A stretch of 64,000 nt of DNA from RYN-230 sp963704995 (GTDB taxonomy: Bacteria; Actinomycetota; Actinomycetes; Streptosporangiales; Streptosporangiaceae). The position numbers and the translations under genes were made by a program. This document shows, one piece after another, positions 62,851-64,000 of this stretch. The notes beneath the pieces are model-generated. The model worked only from the letters and a program-made list of their open reading frames with translations. It did no database searches and had not been told where the DNA came from. Location of the stretch: assembly GCA_963704995.1 (NCBI GenBank), contig CAVPIM010000005.1:186001-250000 (forward strand). Direction: 5' to 3'. Positions within the stretch are counted from its first letter, which is position 1. The number at the start of each line of letters is the position of its first letter.

Positions 62851-64000
62851 TCAGGGAGCCGAGCCGTCGAGCGTCCACAGAGCGGCCATGGGGAGGGCGA
62901 TTAGCCGGTCGCCGAAGGCGAGCTGCTGTTCGCCGGCGTAGAGCAAGATCCCGGCCCGGAAGCGGTCGCCCAGACGGTTCGCCAGGTGGCGCAGGCCGCG
63001 GAAGTCCTCGCCGCGGACGGTCTCGGCCGCCTTGACCTCGATGCCGATCACGGTGCCGACCGCGTGCTCCAGCACCATGTCCACTTCCACCTGATCGCGG
63101 TCACGGTAGTGAAAGAGCTGTACGGGCTCTTCAGCCCAGGTGAGCTGGCGCGCGACCTCGCCGATCGCGAAGTTCTCCAGCAGCGGCCCAACTGGAGCCA
63201 CCGGATCTTTGGCGCGCTCCTCCGACATCCCGATGAGCCTGCCGCCCAGCCCGGAATCGGTGACGATCAGTTTCGGTGTGGATATCGCGCGCGTGGTTAG
63301 GTTCGATGACCAAGCCGGGATGCGCTTGATCACGAAGATCAGCTCAAGCAAGTCCAGGTAGCGCGACAGCGTCCGCCGCGGCAGGGCGATATCGTTCGCC
63401 ATCGGCTGGGCGACCGCCAGGGTCCCCATCCGAGCCGCCACGACGCTTAGCAGGCGGCGCATATCGGCCGGCCGCTCGATGTCGGATATCTGCCGAACGT
63501 CGCGGGTCACCAGGTCAGTCACGTAGGAGTCGAAGAACCTCGCCCGGCGGCGCCCCGGGTCGCGGCGCACCGCCTCCGGGTATCCGCCGCGCAGCGCCCG
63601 CGCCACGTAATCGCGTTTGGTCAGCGAACATGGCGGCATCCTGACGCGCCCATCAAGTCGGAAGACGGCATCCACAAATCCGTCTGCGGCAGAGTCGATC
63701 TCCCCCTGCGACAGCGGCCACAACTCGATGGTCTCGGCGCGTCCCGGCAGCGCGTCAGGCAAGTCTCTCAGCCCCAGAAGCCGAGCCGAACCTGTCAGTA
63801 GGAACCTGCCGGGGCGCGTATCGCGATCCACCTCGCGCTTGATGGCCAGCAGTAGTTCCGGTACCCGCTGGATCTCATCGATCATCAGCAAGCCTTCATG
63901 CCGAACGAAAGCGCTGGGGTCCGCTTCCGCGGCGGCGCGGACTGCCGGGTCGTCCAGGTAAAGCTCGCGCGCGCCAGCAGACCTGGCGACGATCAGTTTC
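62851..64000 (-). CDS. DUF4143 ATP-binding protein (5' end beyond the window)
   Basis: About 380 residues visible. AAA_14 domain with Walker B LLMIDEIQRVPELL and LLTGSARLLGLRDLPDALPGR; Walker A is beyond 64000. The DUF4143 domain follows: YVTDLVTRDVRQISDIERP, LPRRTLSRYLDLLELIFVIKRIPAW, and a nuclease-like EVDMVLEHAVGTVIGIEVKA. This family is often associated with toxin or defence loci, but its biochemical role is not defined. The Glu/Asp/Lys in the last segment resemble a restriction-endonuclease-like fold. Confidence 0.85.
   Translation of the reverse strand, partial: KLIVARSAGARELYLDDPAVRAAAEADPSAFVRHEGLLMIDEIQRVPELLLAIKREVDRDTRPGRFLLTGSARLLGLRDLPDALPGRAETIELWPLSQGEIDSAADGFVDAVFRLDGRVRMPPCSLTKRDYVARALRGGYPEAVRRDPGRRRARFFDSYVTDLVTRDVRQISDIERPADMRRLLSVVAARMGTLAVAQPMANDIALPRRTLSRYLDLLELIFVIKRIPAWSSNLTTRAISTPKLIVTDSGLGGRLIGMSEERAKDPVAPVGPLLENFAIGEVARQLTWAEEPVQLFHYRDRDQVEVDMVLEHAVGTVIGIEVKAAETVRGEDFRGLRHLANRLGDRFRAGILLYAGEQQLAFGDRLIALPMAALWTLDGSAP

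Noticed and set aside
1..64000. tRNA, rRNA, CRISPR arrays, insertion sequences or prophage
   Set aside because: I found no cloverleaf-like genes, spaced direct repeats of CRISPR type, transposase motifs or phage structural proteins. Small RNAs without strong signatures could have been missed.

Overview
The window is chromosomal DNA from a very GC-rich actinomycete. The evidence is the qcrCAB plus ctaCDEF arrangement of an actinobacterial bcc-aa3 supercomplex, DUF3043 and DUF7455 proteins, an HrdB-type primary sigma factor, a separate ParC/ParE pair, the PspA-PspAA-PspAB set, and many leaderless TANNNT promoters. The order ctaE-qcrCAB / ctaFDC / adenosine-kinase-like / HesB protein resembles the mycobacterial locus. 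The secreted sedolisin hints at a lineage from acidic soil (Streptosporangiales or Catenulisporales-like), but that is inference. I see no rRNA, tRNA, CRISPR array or intact insertion sequence.

Layout. 1-5.2 kb: a cell-wall NlpC/P60 hydrolase behind a c-di-AMP (ydaO) riboswitch, a small conserved protein, a methyltransferase, a DEDDh exonuclease, an Lrp-type RAM protein, trpD and a degenerate receiver. 5.3-16.1 kb: respiratory island with ctaE-qcrC-qcrA-qcrB on the plus strand facing an L,D-transpeptidase and ctaC-ctaD-ctaF, then a TusA-like protein and a CtaG-type oxidase assembly protein. 16.3-20.1 kb: sedolisin, adenosine-kinase-like PfkB protein, ErpA-type Fe-S protein. 20.2-23 kb: ApbE / FMN-binding protein / ferric-reductase-like flavoprotein, an extracytoplasmic electron-transfer module. 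23.2-35.8 kb: a catabolic region with a large FAD/Fe-S oxidase, a serine-glyoxylate-type aminotransferase, and an apparent seven-gene operon (LivHMGF plus binding protein, CoA-transferase, fused AccD-AccA carboxyltransferase) divergent from a GntR regulator. 35.9-38.8 kb: PspA membrane-stress cluster with HtpX. 39-43.9 kb: DUF3043, aldo/keto reductase, PfkB kinase, short-chain dehydrogenase, D,D-carboxypeptidase. 44.1-54.3 kb: parC, parE, DUF7455, primary sigma factor, PAS-GAF-SpoIIE phosphatase. 54.8-59.1 kb: a 569-residue orphan protein convergent with a membrane-anchored tandem AAA+ ATPase. 59.4-64 kb: solitary GvpL/GvpF protein, proline iminopeptidase-type hydrolase, VapBC-like toxin-antitoxin pair with a palindromic operator, and a DUF4143 ATPase cut by the window edge.

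Main caveat. About twenty conserved genes, several of them essential (qcrA, qcrB, ctaC, ctaF, parE, the primary sigma factor), are each split by one or more single-base frame breaks, while homology continues across every break. This looks like uncorrected indels in the assembly and not mass pseudogenisation. Such genes are given as one CDS with break positions, so conceptual translation of those intervals will not be continuous.

How the parts fit. The window couples envelope maintenance (NlpC/P60, L,D-transpeptidase, carboxypeptidase, Psp system), aerobic respiration with its assembly factors, and one transport-plus-CoA-activation catabolic operon. The least explained parts are the membrane-tethered AAA+ with its 569-residue neighbour, the catabolic operon's substrate, and the lone gas-vesicle-type protein.
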